Shown here: positions 36,993 to 46,125 of the stretch, in pieces
Layout: each line of letters begins with the position of its first letter
Position numbering within the stretch: position 1 is the stretch's first letter
Origin: AV40 sp963817335
GTDB taxonomy: Bacteria; Verrucomicrobiota; Verrucomicrobiia; Chthoniobacterales; UBA10450
Direction: 5' to 3'
DNA length: 64,000 nt
Assembly: GCA_963817335.1 (NCBI GenBank)
Contig: CAWFNX010000001.1
Location: 186,001 to 250,000, forward strand
Translations under genes and position numbers: made by a program
The notes under the pieces: generated by a model
What the model saw: only the letters and a program-made list of their open reading frames with translations
The model's database searches: none
Told to the model about the DNA's origin: nothing

Positions 36993-39479
36993 TCAGGATT
37001 TGGATTCGAGAAGGCGATGAATGGCTTGTTCTAGCCGCTCGAAATTAATTGGCTTGGTGAGGTGCTCGGAAAATCCGGCATCTCGCGCCTTGGTCACGTC
37101 CGCCTCCATTCCGAAACCGCTCAGCGCGATTCCGGGCAAATCATTGCTTTTGCGCAGTTCGGACATCAGCTCGTAGCCGGTGCGGTCCGGCAGACCAATG
37201 TCGCTGATGAGCAGATCGAAATGTTCCGACCGCGCTTTTTCAACCGCCTGGTCGGCCGAATAGGCAACGCTGATATCGTAACCGCGCCGCTCGAGCATCA
37301 TTTTCATTCCAGTGCAGGTGTCGACGTGATCGTCGACCAACAGGAGCCGGTGCTTTCGAGACGGGCCCCGCTTTCCTTCCCCACCTATTTGCTCGTCATC
37401 TGCCCCGTTGGCCGCGCCCGTCGGGGCCGGAACCGTTCTTAACTGAACCACAAAAGTCGCCCCCATATCTTTCCCCGGACTTTCGACTCGAATCTTTCCG
37501 CGATGAGCATCGACCATGGCCTTGGAAATGGCCAAACCAAGACCGAGGCCGCCAAACTTTCGGGTGATCGAAGTTTGTCCCTGTTCAAAAGCATTGAAAA
37601 TCTTTTCGATTTTGTCGGACTCGATTCCAATGCCGGTATCGGTCACTCGGATTTCGATTTCACCTGGCCCGGAATTCGAGGTCGAAACGGTAATGGAACC
37701 TCCGGCCGGCGTGAATTTGACGCTGTTCTTGATCAGGTTCCAGAAGATCTGCTGCAAACGCGCCGGATCGCCCTCGACGTAGACTTCGTGAGCATTGAGC
37801 TCAAACCTCGGCTCGATTTGTTTGCGATCCATGTCGTCGCGACAGATCTCGTTCGCTCTTCGGAGAATCTCGTGGACGTCGACGGTTTCGAGGGTCAGCT
37901 GTAATTTGCCCTTGGCAATGCGGGTGACGTCGAGCAAGTCGTCAATCAAACGCGCTTCGAGTTCGACATTTCGCCGGATGACTTCCAGTGCCCGCCCCAA
38001 TTTAGCCGAGCGCGGCGTCGAAGCCTCGAGTTCGCTAACCATGGCGATCACGGGTGATAACGGGTTGCGCAGCTCATGCGACAACAAGGCGAGGAACTGA
38101 TCCTTGGCCGCATTGGCGTCGATTAACTCGTGCCGCAATGTCACGTCGCGAGTTTTGTCTTCGACGAAATAGAGCACACCCTGAACGGTTTGGTCGGCCG
38201 CTTGCAATCGCAGCAACGTCACATTGACGAAGTGAGTCATGCCGCCTTCGTCCTGAAACGGCTGTTCGGCCAGTTGAAACGGAGTGCCAAACGACAAAAC
38301 GCGTTCGATCGCGTCCGGCGGCGCGATTTTAATCTCGGCGTAACTCAAGCCGATCACGTCGCGTCGAACGGACAGGCCGCCGAAGCGTTGCGCCATTTGG
38401 GTAAATGCTTCGTTGGCCTGCAAGAACTTCTGAGTGCTGGGATCGACAAACGCGATCCCGACCGGCATGTTGGCGAGGATTTTTTCGTTAAAGATGACTT
38501 CGCGTTCAATGCGACGCGCGGCTTCGGTTTGACGGCGATAAAATCGGCCGCCGAACCAGGCGAAAATCGAGATGGCCAGCACCAGCCATCCCGTCAGGAC
38601 GGCCATTCGTTCGAGAAGATCGCGGAGAGGTTTGTACGCAATCGCCTTTGGTTGTTTAACCACAACCGTCCAACCAGCGGTCTCGACCGGAGCGAACGAG
38701 TAAAGATTTCCGCTGCGCTCGAGACTGCCGGCTTTCGTTTCATTAATCTCCTGGGGCAAGATTGAATCTCGCGAAACGGCTGTTCCCGGATTTGGCCGAA
38801 AATCGTTTGTGAACAGTGGCCGCCCGGTTTGATCGATCACCTGGCAGGTCGATTGGTCGGCAAATTGAATGGTGGCCAGACGCCGGCCAATTCGTTCGAC
38901 TAAAACGGAGACGCCGAGATAGCCGATAATTGTTTTGTCCGGACTGCGAATCGCTCCGACCACGTCAGTCACCGGTCGGTTGTCGGAAGTGCGCGGATGA
39001 ACCGGCGAAACAAAAGCGCCGGCAACTTTCGCGGCATCCGCTCGCCACAGATTAGAATCAACGTCTTTACCGACCAGCGTCGGAACGGAGGGAATCGACG
39101 CGATCAGTCGGCCGTCGCGTCCGGTAACAAACATTCCGTCGATCCGCGGGTGTGCATAAAATGTTGTTCCGATCCACTGCTGCGCGGCGGACTGCAGATT
39201 CCCCGAATTCAACATCCGCACGACTTCAGGCGACGTCTGGTAGTAATCGATGATTCCACCAGTCCGGCTGAGATCGTCACCCACCAGTCGGGCGATAAGT
39301 TCCACAAAAGTTCGTCGGTCCTTCAGAATGCTGGTTTCCAGGGTTCGGCTCAGGATTGAGTAAGAAACCACCAGGGTGAGGATCGACGGAATCCAGCCGG
39401 CCAGCAGGATGGAGGCAACGATATTGAACCGTTCGAGCCGATTGTGCCGCGTTTTCTTCAGGAGGTATCGCAAAGCCAT
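36993..39479 (-). CDS. Hybrid sensor histidine kinase with Cache-type sensor and receiver domain
   Basis: 828 residues from the ATG at 39479. Membrane segments near 20-40 and 290-310 bound an extracytoplasmic Cache-like sensor (about 45-285, with VVGAIRSPDKTIIGYLGVSV). A PAS-like domain lies at 325-440 (NEKILANMPVGIAFVDPSTQ), HisKA at 455-520 with His468 in LALLSHELRNPLSPV, HATPase at 570-680 (NLIKNSVKFTPAGG, GTGIGI-type DTGIGI, FGGLGLGLAISKAM) and a receiver at about 705-828 (RLLLVDDHVD, LLISDIGLPDRTG, LTKPI). No response regulator partner is adjacent. The ligand is unknown. Confidence 0.93.
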   Translation of the reverse strand: MALRYLLKKTRHNRLERFNIVASILLAGWIPSILTLVVSYSILSRTLETSILKDRRTFVELIARLVGDDLSRTGGIIDYYQTSPEVVRMLNSGNLQSAAQQWIGTTFYAHPRIDGMFVTGRDGRLIASIPSVPTLVGKDVDSNLWRADAAKVAGAFVSPVHPRTSDNRPVTDVVGAIRSPDKTIIGYLGVSVLVERIGRRLATIQFADQSTCQVIDQTGRPLFTNDFRPNPGTAVSRDSILPQEINETKAGSLERSGNLYSFAPVETAGWTVVVKQPKAIAYKPLRDLLERMAVLTGWLVLAISIFAWFGGRFYRRQTEAARRIEREVIFNEKILANMPVGIAFVDPSTQKFLQANEAFTQMAQRFGGLSVRRDVIGLSYAEIKIAPPDAIERVLSFGTPFQLAEQPFQDEGGMTHFVNVTLLRLQAADQTVQGVLYFVEDKTRDVTLRHELIDANAAKDQFLALLSHELRNPLSPVIAMVSELEASTPRSAKLGRALEVIRRNVELEARLIDDLLDVTRIAKGKLQLTLETVDVHEILRRANEICRDDMDRKQIEPRFELNAHEVYVEGDPARLQQIFWNLIKNSVKFTPAGGSITVSTSNSGPGEIEIRVTDTGIGIESDKIEKIFNAFEQGQTSITRKFGGLGLGLAISKAMVDAHRGKIRVESPGKDMGATFVVQLRTVPAPTGAANGADDEQIGGEGKRGPSRKHRLLLVDDHVDTCTGMKMMLERRGYDISVAYSADQAVEKARSEHFDLLISDIGLPDRTGYELMSELRKSNDLPGIALSGFGMEADVTKARDAGFSEHLTKPINFERLEQAIHRLLESKS

Positions 39480-39548
39480 ACCGGTCGGGTTGCAAAGATA
39501 GCATATCAGCAGCACAGCGCTTGCCGACGAACCCGTTGGATGGCGGAT

Positions 39549-40427
39549 TTATTTCTGCTGCCGAATCGCGTCGTTCAGCTGGGTCGCTTGGGCGCGAATT
39601 GCCGACACCTCCGCGCGTGAAAGGGTCGCCTTATTGAGTAACGGTTGGAGCGTTTTTACGCCGTCGCGAATTTTCTCGAACAACGGGGTCCGCGCCAATG
39701 CCGGGGACAAAGTCTCCAATTCGCTTGCAAAATAATTGGCCAGCTCCGGTCGGGCCAGCACACGAGCGCGTGGCGGCGAAAAATCCAGCTCAACGGTGGC
39801 GGCGCAAATCTCCAAGCCGCGAAGCCACCCACCGATACTGATCAAATGGGCCATCTTTTCGTCACGCAGCGCGACCATTGCTTGCTCAACGTCGGTCTGG
39901 GTAGTGATCAATTCCTGCCGCATTCGTGGCCAGTGGCCGCTTTGACCAAGGTCGGTCAGGCTCGCGCTGTGACGCATTACCCGATCGCCAACCCCGAGCC
40001 CGCGCGCGTGCTGCAGAAGGACTCGGCCGAAATTCTCGATCGAATTCTTCTTCTCCGCTTCCACCAGCAGGAATCCGTCGGCGATCAGTTCACCAAACAT
40101 CAAGCCTTTTTGTTCGCGGCCTGCGCCAGCGACTTGCGGGGGCTCGCGCTTCAATTGATCGAACGGTAACGGTCTGAGATCATCCAGCTGTTTGAAAATC
40201 TGGGCGATCGAGGGCGCGGTGTAACGATTGACGCCGAGTTCTTCAAATTCGTGCTCTTCGTCGGCTGGCGGCTCCTCCGCTTTCACCGGATGAAATCCCA
40301 CCAGCGCAGTAAAAATCAGGGTCAGATGCAAAATAGACTTCCGGCCGATTTTCCGGTGATGTACCTCGGTTTTTGCGAGGCAATTGCACCATTTTTGATT
40401 TGACGGCTGCGACGGAAACGCCATCAT
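39549..40427 (-). CDS. Secreted protein of unknown function
   Basis: 292 residues. A long N-terminal region with a hydrophobic core ILHLTLIFTALVGFHPVKA (about 32-50) looks like a signal peptide, followed by an acidic stretch PADEEHEFEEL. The rest is mainly helical, with no recognised domain (FEKIRDGVKTLQPLLNKATL near the end). It is divergent from the cellulose-synthase-like GT2 gene, with only 33 bp between, so both may share a regulatory region. The histidine kinase lies 70 bp downstream in the same direction. The function is not inferred. Confidence 0.65.
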   Translation of the reverse strand: MMAFPSQPSNQKWCNCLAKTEVHHRKIGRKSILHLTLIFTALVGFHPVKAEEPPADEEHEFEELGVNRYTAPSIAQIFKQLDDLRPLPFDQLKREPPQVAGAGREQKGLMFGELIADGFLLVEAEKKNSIENFGRVLLQHARGLGVGDRVMRHSASLTDLGQSGHWPRMRQELITTQTDVEQAMVALRDEKMAHLISIGGWLRGLEICAATVELDFSPPRARVLARPELANYFASELETLSPALARTPLFEKIRDGVKTLQPLLNKATLSRAEVSAIRAQATQLNDAIRQQK

Positions 40428-40460
40428 GCGCCTGCTGTCTTACTACTGGCAGCTCACCTT

Positions 40461-41966
40461 ATGCAAGGAAGCCTCGGCTATGTGATTTGGACGGCCTGTT
40501 ACCTCGCCGTGCTCATTGGCTTGTCCGCTTACGGTATTCACCGGTATTTCATCATCTATCTCTTCCTTAAAAACCGCAAACGGGCCCCCCAGCCAGCCGG
40601 GCGGTTTGAGCAGCTCCCCAAGGTCACAGTCCAGCTGCCTATTTTTAATGAGATTTATGTCGTGGAACGGCTGCTCCGATCTGTTAGTGAACTCGATTAC
40701 CCCCGCGAACTGCTGCAAATTCAGGTCCTCGATGATTCGACCGATGACACCCGCGAAGTTACCGCGTCGTGTGCCGAAGAATTACGCCGCGGCGGCTTCG
40801 ATGTTCAACTGATTCACCGGGTCGATCGCACGGGATTTAAGGCCGGGGCCCTGGAGGCCGGATTGCAATCGGCCAGCGGGGAATTCGTTTGTATTCTCGA
40901 TGCGGATTTCGTTGCTCCGCCGGACCTCCTTCAGCGGACCATTCAATTTTTCACCGATCCGAAGATTGGCATGATCCAGACCCGATGGGGCCATCTCAAT
41001 CGCCGGTACTCGATGCTCACGCGAGTGCAGGCCATGTTTTTGGACGGCCACCTTTTGCTCGAACAAACCGCGCGCAGTCGCAGTGGGCGATTCTTCAACT
41101 TTAATGGAACGGCGGGTCTTTGGCGGCGTACCTGCATTCAGGAAGCGGGCGGATGGCAGCATGACACCCTTTGCGAAGATCTCGATCTGAGCTACCGGGC
41201 GCAGTTGGCCGGGTGGAAGTTCATTTTTCTGTCGGATGTCGTGACTCCGGCCGAATTGCCAGTCGACATGAATGGTTTCAAATCCCAGCAACATCGCTGG
41301 ACCAAAGGTTCCATTCAGACTTGCAAGAAATTGTTGCCCGGAATTTGGCGAAGCAAACTGCCGTTTGCGATCAAAGCGGAAGCTACCGGCCACCTTGTTT
41401 CAAACTTTGCCTATCTCTTGCTCGCCTGTCTCTGCGTTTTGCTGCATCCCTCGACCGGCGGTCCCCAAAGCGGATGGGTGCGCGCCCTTTTGATCGATGT
41501 ACCAATTTTTTTCACCGCGTCGGTATCGGTCGCGGTCTTTTATGTTTGCGCCCAACGGGAGTTGCATCCGCAGAGCTGGATGAAGCAAATGCTGCTGCTG
41601 CCGTGCTTGCTCGCGCTTGGCATTGGTCTTTCGCTTAACAACGCGCGTGCGGTGCTCGAAGCGATCTTCAATCACCAGTCTGATTTCACCCGGACTCCCA
41701 AGTACGGGATCGAACGGAAATCGCAGACCTGGCGCGGCTGCAAATATCGCGCGTTAAGATCGGCTTTGCCGATAGTTGAGTTGGCGTTTGGAATTTATTT
41801 CAGCTACTTCGTGTGGTTCGCCGTGAGCAACAGGCAATACTTGTCGGTACCGTTCCTGCTGATGTTCCAAGGCGGGTTCTTGTATGTTGCTCTTTCGTCG
41901 CTCCTGCCTTGGTCGCCGAAATTCAGCTTTGGTGCTTCTCGGACGGCCGAACCAATTACCGCGTGA
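40461..41966 (+). CDS. Processive family 2 glycosyltransferase, cellulose/glucomannan synthase-like
   Basis: 501 residues. N-terminal membrane helix (10-35), then a GT-A domain with the full processive signature: VLDDSTDD (Asp91), LDADF (147-149), TLCEDLDLSYR (Glu239-Asp240) and QQHRW (276-280, the QxxRW motif). C-terminal membrane helices lie at about 315-500. It resembles CslA/cellulose synthase-like proteins that polymerise and export a beta-glycan. No BcsB/BcsZ-type partner or PilZ domain is present, and the L,D-transpeptidase gene follows. The polymer is unknown. Confidence 0.88.
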   Translation: MQGSLGYVIWTACYLAVLIGLSAYGIHRYFIIYLFLKNRKRAPQPAGRFEQLPKVTVQLPIFNEIYVVERLLRSVSELDYPRELLQIQVLDDSTDDTREVTASCAEELRRGGFDVQLIHRVDRTGFKAGALEAGLQSASGEFVCILDADFVAPPDLLQRTIQFFTDPKIGMIQTRWGHLNRRYSMLTRVQAMFLDGHLLLEQTARSRSGRFFNFNGTAGLWRRTCIQEAGGWQHDTLCEDLDLSYRAQLAGWKFIFLSDVVTPAELPVDMNGFKSQQHRWTKGSIQTCKKLLPGIWRSKLPFAIKAEATGHLVSNFAYLLLACLCVLLHPSTGGPQSGWVRALLIDVPIFFTASVSVAVFYVCAQRELHPQSWMKQMLLLPCLLALGIGLSLNNARAVLEAIFNHQSDFTRTPKYGIERKSQTWRGCKYRALRSALPIVELAFGIYFSYFVWFAVSNRQYLSVPFLLMFQGGFLYVALSSLLPWSPKFSFGASRTAEPITA

Positions 41967-41997
41967 CAAGACGCGTTTTGTGAGTATTAACACGCGG

Positions 41998-42675
41998 ATG
42001 TTTCGTTCCTCCGCCCTAGGGTTGGCGCTCCTTTTGGTAATCGCGTCGGCTTACGCCAACGGCAATAGTATTCCCGCTCCCACCCTCAACACCCGTGTCA
42101 TCATTAGTGTTCACGACCAGAAACTGATGTTGATGGAAAACGGACTGGTGGCGGCGACCTACCCGGTTTCGACCTCGAAGTACGGATTGGGCGACGCATG
42201 GGGCAGTCTGGCAACGCCGCTTGGTTTATTGCAGGTTGCGCAAAAAATCGGCGACCGTATGCCAATTGGCGCCGTTTTTCACAATCGCCGCTGGACGGGT
42301 GAGGTTCTTCAACCAAACACCCCGGGACGTGATCCGGTGATGACCCGAATCATCTGGTTGCGTGGTTTGCAAATAGCGAACGCCCACGCATTCAGCCGTT
42401 GCATTTATATCCACGGCACGAACGAGGAAAAATTGCTCGGTCGACCGGCAAGTTTTGGCTGTATCCGGATGCGTTCGGTTGATGTGGCTGCGCTTTATAA
42501 TCAGCTACCGCTGGGAACGCCGGTCGAGATCGTTCCGGATAAGCTTCCCAAATCCTCCAACCTGGCCGATCCGGAAGTCTACGGCTTCGATTCGCCCGCC
42601 TCAGCCTCGGGGCTGAGAAAAGATAAAGAAGCGTCACAAATCAAGGTCGCGTCCGGTTCCCGCACTGGAACCTAA
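41998..42675 (+). CDS. L,D-transpeptidase (YkuD domain), exported
   Basis: 225 residues from the ATG at 41998. Signal peptide MFRSSALGLALLLVIASAYA with cleavage near 20-21. The YkuD domain has IISVHDQKLMLMENGL, PVSTSKYG, and the catalytic block CIYIHGTNEEKLLG with RPASFGCIRMRSVDV (His139, Cys155). It forms 3-3 crosslinks in peptidoglycan or links lipoproteins in the periplasm. A low-complexity tail follows residue 200. It lies 31 bp after the GT2 gene. Confidence 0.9.
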   Translation: MFRSSALGLALLLVIASAYANGNSIPAPTLNTRVIISVHDQKLMLMENGLVAATYPVSTSKYGLGDAWGSLATPLGLLQVAQKIGDRMPIGAVFHNRRWTGEVLQPNTPGRDPVMTRIIWLRGLQIANAHAFSRCIYIHGTNEEKLLGRPASFGCIRMRSVDVAALYNQLPLGTPVEIVPDKLPKSSNLADPEVYGFDSPASASGLRKDKEASQIKVASGSRTGT

Positions 42676-42690
42676 TCGCGCCTCGCACGG

Positions 42691-42709
42691 AAGATTCGAA
42701 ATCTTGACA
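42691..42709 (+). promoter_or_regulatory. Palindrome overlapping a consensus -35 upstream of rpsT
   Basis: AAGATT-CGA-AATCTT (42691-42705) is a perfect inverted repeat, and TTGACA (42704-42709) is a perfect -35 hexamer 42 bp upstream of the rpsT ATG. The corresponding -10 is not clear in the GC-rich stretch that follows. A regulated promoter for the ribosomal gene is possible. Confidence 0.3.
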
Positions 42710-42751
42710 TTTCCCCGGTCTGCGCGACCGTCGTCGCCCGATCTAAGTTAG

Positions 42752-42991
42752 ATGGCTAATACAAAATCAGCTGCCAAACGCTCTCGACAATCGCTTGCCC
42801 GTTCCGGCCAAAACCGGGGTGTTCGGACGCGACTGCGATCGCTTCAGAAGAAAGTTCGAGGCGAGGGGAAACCTGACGTCGAACAAATCCGGCGATTGAT
42901 CTCTGCTCTCGATAAGGCCGTGAAGCGCGGCATCATTCATCGGAACGCGGCCGATCGCCGCAAGTCACGTTTAAACGCGCTCATTCGCTAG
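42752..42991 (+). CDS. rpsT: Ribosomal protein bS20
   Basis: 79 residues: MANTKSAAKRSRQSLARSGQ, NRGVRTRLRSLQKKV, SALDKAVKRGIIHRNAADRR and KSRLNALI, a typical bS20 with basic helical sequence. It binds 16S rRNA early in 30S assembly. Length is slightly below the usual 85-90. A stand-alone gene with its own likely promoter (TTGACA at 42704). Confidence 0.96.
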   Translation: MANTKSAAKRSRQSLARSGQNRGVRTRLRSLQKKVRGEGKPDVEQIRRLISALDKAVKRGIIHRNAADRRKSRLNALIR

Positions 42992-43087
42992 TCGGTGTTT
43001 GGAATCCCTCGAACGGATCCATCGTCACTCACTAGTGCGTCTCGCTTCGCGACGCGGTTCGGGCAAGACTAACCGGAACCACTCGTT

Positions 43088-44530
43088 ATGACCGCGCAAC
43101 CGCAGGTTTCGAAACGGCCTTTGAACCTCGTTATCTTTTTGCCCGATCAGCAACGGGTCGACACCTTGCGCTGTTACGGGAATTCAAAAGTTCACGCGCC
43201 CAATCTGAACCAGCTGGCCGATGAGTCTGTGGTTTTTCAGCGCGCTTATGTGACCCAGTCGGTTTGCTCGCCCTCGCGCGCGTCGCTCATGACCGGAATG
43301 TGGCCGCACACCACCGGTTGCACCAACAACGGGTTCCCGCTTGATCCAAAGATTCCGACGCTGCCCCAGCTTATTGGCGGCGACTATCGCGCCGGTTACG
43401 TCGGGAAATGGCATTTACGAGAAGAGAAGCCGACCCAGCGAGGATTTCACGAATGGGTGTCGGTGGAAGGACTCAGCGATTACAGTCAATTTTTAATCGA
43501 AAAAGGGCTGACTCCCGACCACAAGAATGGGGCTTTTTCCGCTCAGACGATCAGCGATTTGCCCTTGGAATTATCACAGGCAGATTTTCTGCAACGACGC
43601 GCCTGCGACTTCATCCAGCGCAATCACAAGGTCCCATTCATTCTCGTTGTCTCGTTTGTTGAGCCTCATTCGCCGTATAACGGGCCGTTCAATGATGAGC
43701 ACCACTTGAGCGAATCGGACCTGGACGGGATGGCCTCAGATTTTGATCCAAACGCCGTTCCGTTGCGTTATCGGCTGCTTCGGGAATGGCAGAACGAGAA
43801 AGCGCTAAAAGACAAGATGGTTCGCCACTTTCGCTTCGGAATTACCCGCGCCGATTATCTGGATTTGAGACGAAAGTATTACGGACTCATCACCTTGGTC
43901 GATCGGAGCGTCGGGTCGATTCTGGCCTGTCTCGAGAACGCCGGCTTGATGGATCACACGGTCATTGCCCATACCAGCGATCATGGCGATTTGTTAGGCG
44001 ACCACGGCCTTTTCGGTAAAGGCGTAATGTATGAGCAGGCCGTTTGTGTTCCTTTCTTTGTTAGACTGCCGGAGGGTCCGCGAAAAATGGTAACGCAACG
44101 GGTTAGTCACATCGATTTTGTGCCAACCATGCTCGATCTGTTGCAGCAATCGCCGGCAACTAAACTGGCGGGTCGGAGCCTCAAACCGCTGATTTTCGGA
44201 CAAGAAGAGCAACGGCAAAATGTTTTCATCGAGTGGAGCCCGTACAAGAAGCAGGAAAAGCGGCTGAAAAAGGGAACGTCGATTGCGCCGCTTCAATCGG
44301 TAAGCCGGGCGATAGTAGAATCGACTCGCACAGTAATTCGGCTGGACGGATGGAAACTTAGCCTGAGAGACAATGACTTATGCGAGCTTTATAACCTGCC
44401 CGACGATCCGTCCGAGCAGCGAAATATTTATTACAGTGGGCAATTTAGGGAAGTGATCGAGAGCTGCACCAATGAAATCCAAGGCTGGCAGCGAAAGACA
44501 GCCGACACAGTGAAGCTGCAATCGAATTGA
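43088..44530 (+). CDS. FGly-type sulfatase, without signal peptide
   Basis: 480 residues. LNLVIFLPDQQRVDTLRCYG at the start provides the metal-binding Asp, Cys60 in VCSPSRASLMTG is the CxPxR formylglycine site, and GYVGKWHLREE, HTSDHGDLLGDHGLFGKG complete the arylsulfatase fold. ELYNLPDDPSEQRNIYY and similar C-terminal residues match the second sulfatase (46126-47661), so the two are paralogues. No signal peptide is seen, so it may act in the cytoplasm. Substrate unknown; the neighbours are a sulfotransferase and a glycosyltransferase-like gene. Confidence 0.92.
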   Translation: MTAQPQVSKRPLNLVIFLPDQQRVDTLRCYGNSKVHAPNLNQLADESVVFQRAYVTQSVCSPSRASLMTGMWPHTTGCTNNGFPLDPKIPTLPQLIGGDYRAGYVGKWHLREEKPTQRGFHEWVSVEGLSDYSQFLIEKGLTPDHKNGAFSAQTISDLPLELSQADFLQRRACDFIQRNHKVPFILVVSFVEPHSPYNGPFNDEHHLSESDLDGMASDFDPNAVPLRYRLLREWQNEKALKDKMVRHFRFGITRADYLDLRRKYYGLITLVDRSVGSILACLENAGLMDHTVIAHTSDHGDLLGDHGLFGKGVMYEQAVCVPFFVRLPEGPRKMVTQRVSHIDFVPTMLDLLQQSPATKLAGRSLKPLIFGQEEQRQNVFIEWSPYKKQEKRLKKGTSIAPLQSVSRAIVESTRTVIRLDGWKLSLRDNDLCELYNLPDDPSEQRNIYYSGQFREVIESCTNEIQGWQRKTADTVKLQSN

Positions 44531-44540
44531 GGTCGATCCC

Positions 44541-45191
44541 ATGGTGCCGAACGGTTTTTATAAACAGCTCGACGAAGTGAAGGCATCCGACCTGGAGGTT
44601 GTTTGCTACGGCATACCTCGTTCCGGCAGCACCCTGGTCTATCAATTGATTAGTGGAATTTATCCGCAAGGAGTCGCCAAGACTCATCGATATTGTCCGC
44701 ACCGTGTGAAAACGACGGTGTCATTTCGTGATTTTCGCGATGTCGTTGTATCGCTTTGGCGAAGAAGCAATCCCACTGGTTTGAACCGTCAGATCACCAT
44801 GCCGGAAGTTGAAAAATTTGCCGGCACCTGCCGGCTCAGAATTAAGGAATTGGACCGATACTTTGAGCGCGGTGGAATTTGTCCGCTGCGTTACGAGGAG
44901 TTTGCCCCCAATCCCGCCCTGGTTTTCACCGCGCTAGAGCGCGCCTTCGGCGTCATCGTTGCGCCCGAAAAGGCCGCAGCGTTGATCGCGGAATCTTCGA
45001 TCGAAAAAAATGCCGCGATTGCGGAGAAGCTCGGCAGCTTCAAAACCATCGATCCCGCTTCACAAATTCACGGCAACCATATTTTTCGCGGGGAGGTCGG
45101 GGGTTGGCGGCAGTTCGTGGCCGGTGCCGCGGCCGAACGCCTTGAGGAGTTGTTGCGCGAACCGTTGCAACGCTACGGCTACGAAACGTAG
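44541..45191 (+). CDS. Sulfotransferase-like protein
   Basis: 216 residues. The PAPS 5'-phosphosulfate loop is VVCYGIPRSGSTLVYQLISG (about 18-37), and VSFRDFRDVVVSLWRRS followed by CPLRYEEFAPNP resembles the 3'-phosphate-binding region and the YEEL-type motif of sulfotransferases. The C-terminal RGEVGGWRQFV resembles the conserved RKG-type region in altered form. It probably transfers sulfate from PAPS to a glycan or other acceptor in the cytoplasm. Sits 10 bp after the first sulfatase, likely co-transcribed. Confidence 0.78.
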   Translation: MVPNGFYKQLDEVKASDLEVVCYGIPRSGSTLVYQLISGIYPQGVAKTHRYCPHRVKTTVSFRDFRDVVVSLWRRSNPTGLNRQITMPEVEKFAGTCRLRIKELDRYFERGGICPLRYEEFAPNPALVFTALERAFGVIVAPEKAAALIAESSIEKNAAIAEKLGSFKTIDPASQIHGNHIFRGEVGGWRQFVAGAAAERLEELLREPLQRYGYET

Positions 45192-45207
45192 TCGAAACGA
45201 TCGTCGG

Positions 45208-45933
45208 TTAGAGCTTTCCGTTTATAACGCATTTGCCGTTGGGCCGCTGAAACCATTCTGGCAGCTTGATGTTGGCCGTAACGATGCTGTCGTAACAGTT
45301 TTGGTTGATCGTGCCTTTGTGCGTGCTTTCACCAAACACCGCATAATTTTCCTTGGTCACGTAGAGCCGAAGACCTTCTGGCTTCGGAATTTCATCTTTC
45401 AAATGGTCCATCAATTTGGCCGACGCGATCTGGTTAGGCATTTGGGAAAAAAGGTAACGAAGCACTTTCACCTTCAGGAGTTGATGGATCCAAATCTGGT
45501 TCCAGCCGCGACGTTCCAAAAAAATGTCGCCGGACGAATTTTTTCGCTCATCCGGAAAAAGGGTTTCGTCCGGCCGGCGCAGGAGCGCTTTGCAACGACA
45601 GAACAATAATCCACTGACATCAGGTAAGTCGTGAATGTCGGCCATGACTGTTCGAATTTTTGGAAGCACGAGCTCGATCGGATATTTGTCGTCCACGCAC
45701 CAGTAAACCCACTCGTCATCATCGAGGTCGGCAATAAGTTGGAGCGCAGTCGCCCGGATTTCTGAGGGAGTTTTGACGTACTCCCGGCGATTGCTCGGCG
45801 CCCCGGCTAGATCCTGGTAGGGGATTCGAAAAATGAAGGGATGGTCGGGCCAGAGCTCATTGTATTTGAAAATCATGTGCTCGGTCACCGCTCGGCACCG
45901 ATCGTAGGTCAAAACAATCGCCTTCATTATCAA
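45208..45933 (-). CDS. Glycosyltransferase-like protein of unknown specificity
   Basis: 241 residues. IVLTYDRCRAVTEHMIFKYN at the start and WVYWCVDDKYPIELVLPKIR (with an acidic VDDK cluster) resemble a GT-A-type glycosyltransferase that acts on surface glycans, but the similarity is weak. RREYVKTPSEIRATALQLIA and CKALLRRPDETLFPDE follow; the C-terminus has KENYAVFGESTHKG. The gene runs opposite to the sulfatases between which it lies. No signal peptide. A role in sulfated-glycan assembly is inferred from location only. Confidence 0.5.
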   Translation of the reverse strand: MIMKAIVLTYDRCRAVTEHMIFKYNELWPDHPFIFRIPYQDLAGAPSNRREYVKTPSEIRATALQLIADLDDDEWVYWCVDDKYPIELVLPKIRTVMADIHDLPDVSGLLFCRCKALLRRPDETLFPDERKNSSGDIFLERRGWNQIWIHQLLKVKVLRYLFSQMPNQIASAKLMDHLKDEIPKPEGLRLYVTKENYAVFGESTHKGTINQNCYDSIVTANIKLPEWFQRPNGKCVINGKL

Positions 45934-46125
45934 ATGCAGATCTGGAGTTTAATTATTCGAGTCGATGTGTCCATGTCCTGGAAAAGGCGCAAAGGGCGGT
46001 TGATCGACGACGGTGAATGTTCAACCGGGGAGACTACGTGCGGCGGCGTCTATCAGTCCTCGACCTATCCAAGAATGCGCTCTCGTCCGTCTTGAGCGAC
46101 CAGGAATGCTCCCGTACAGACGCGT

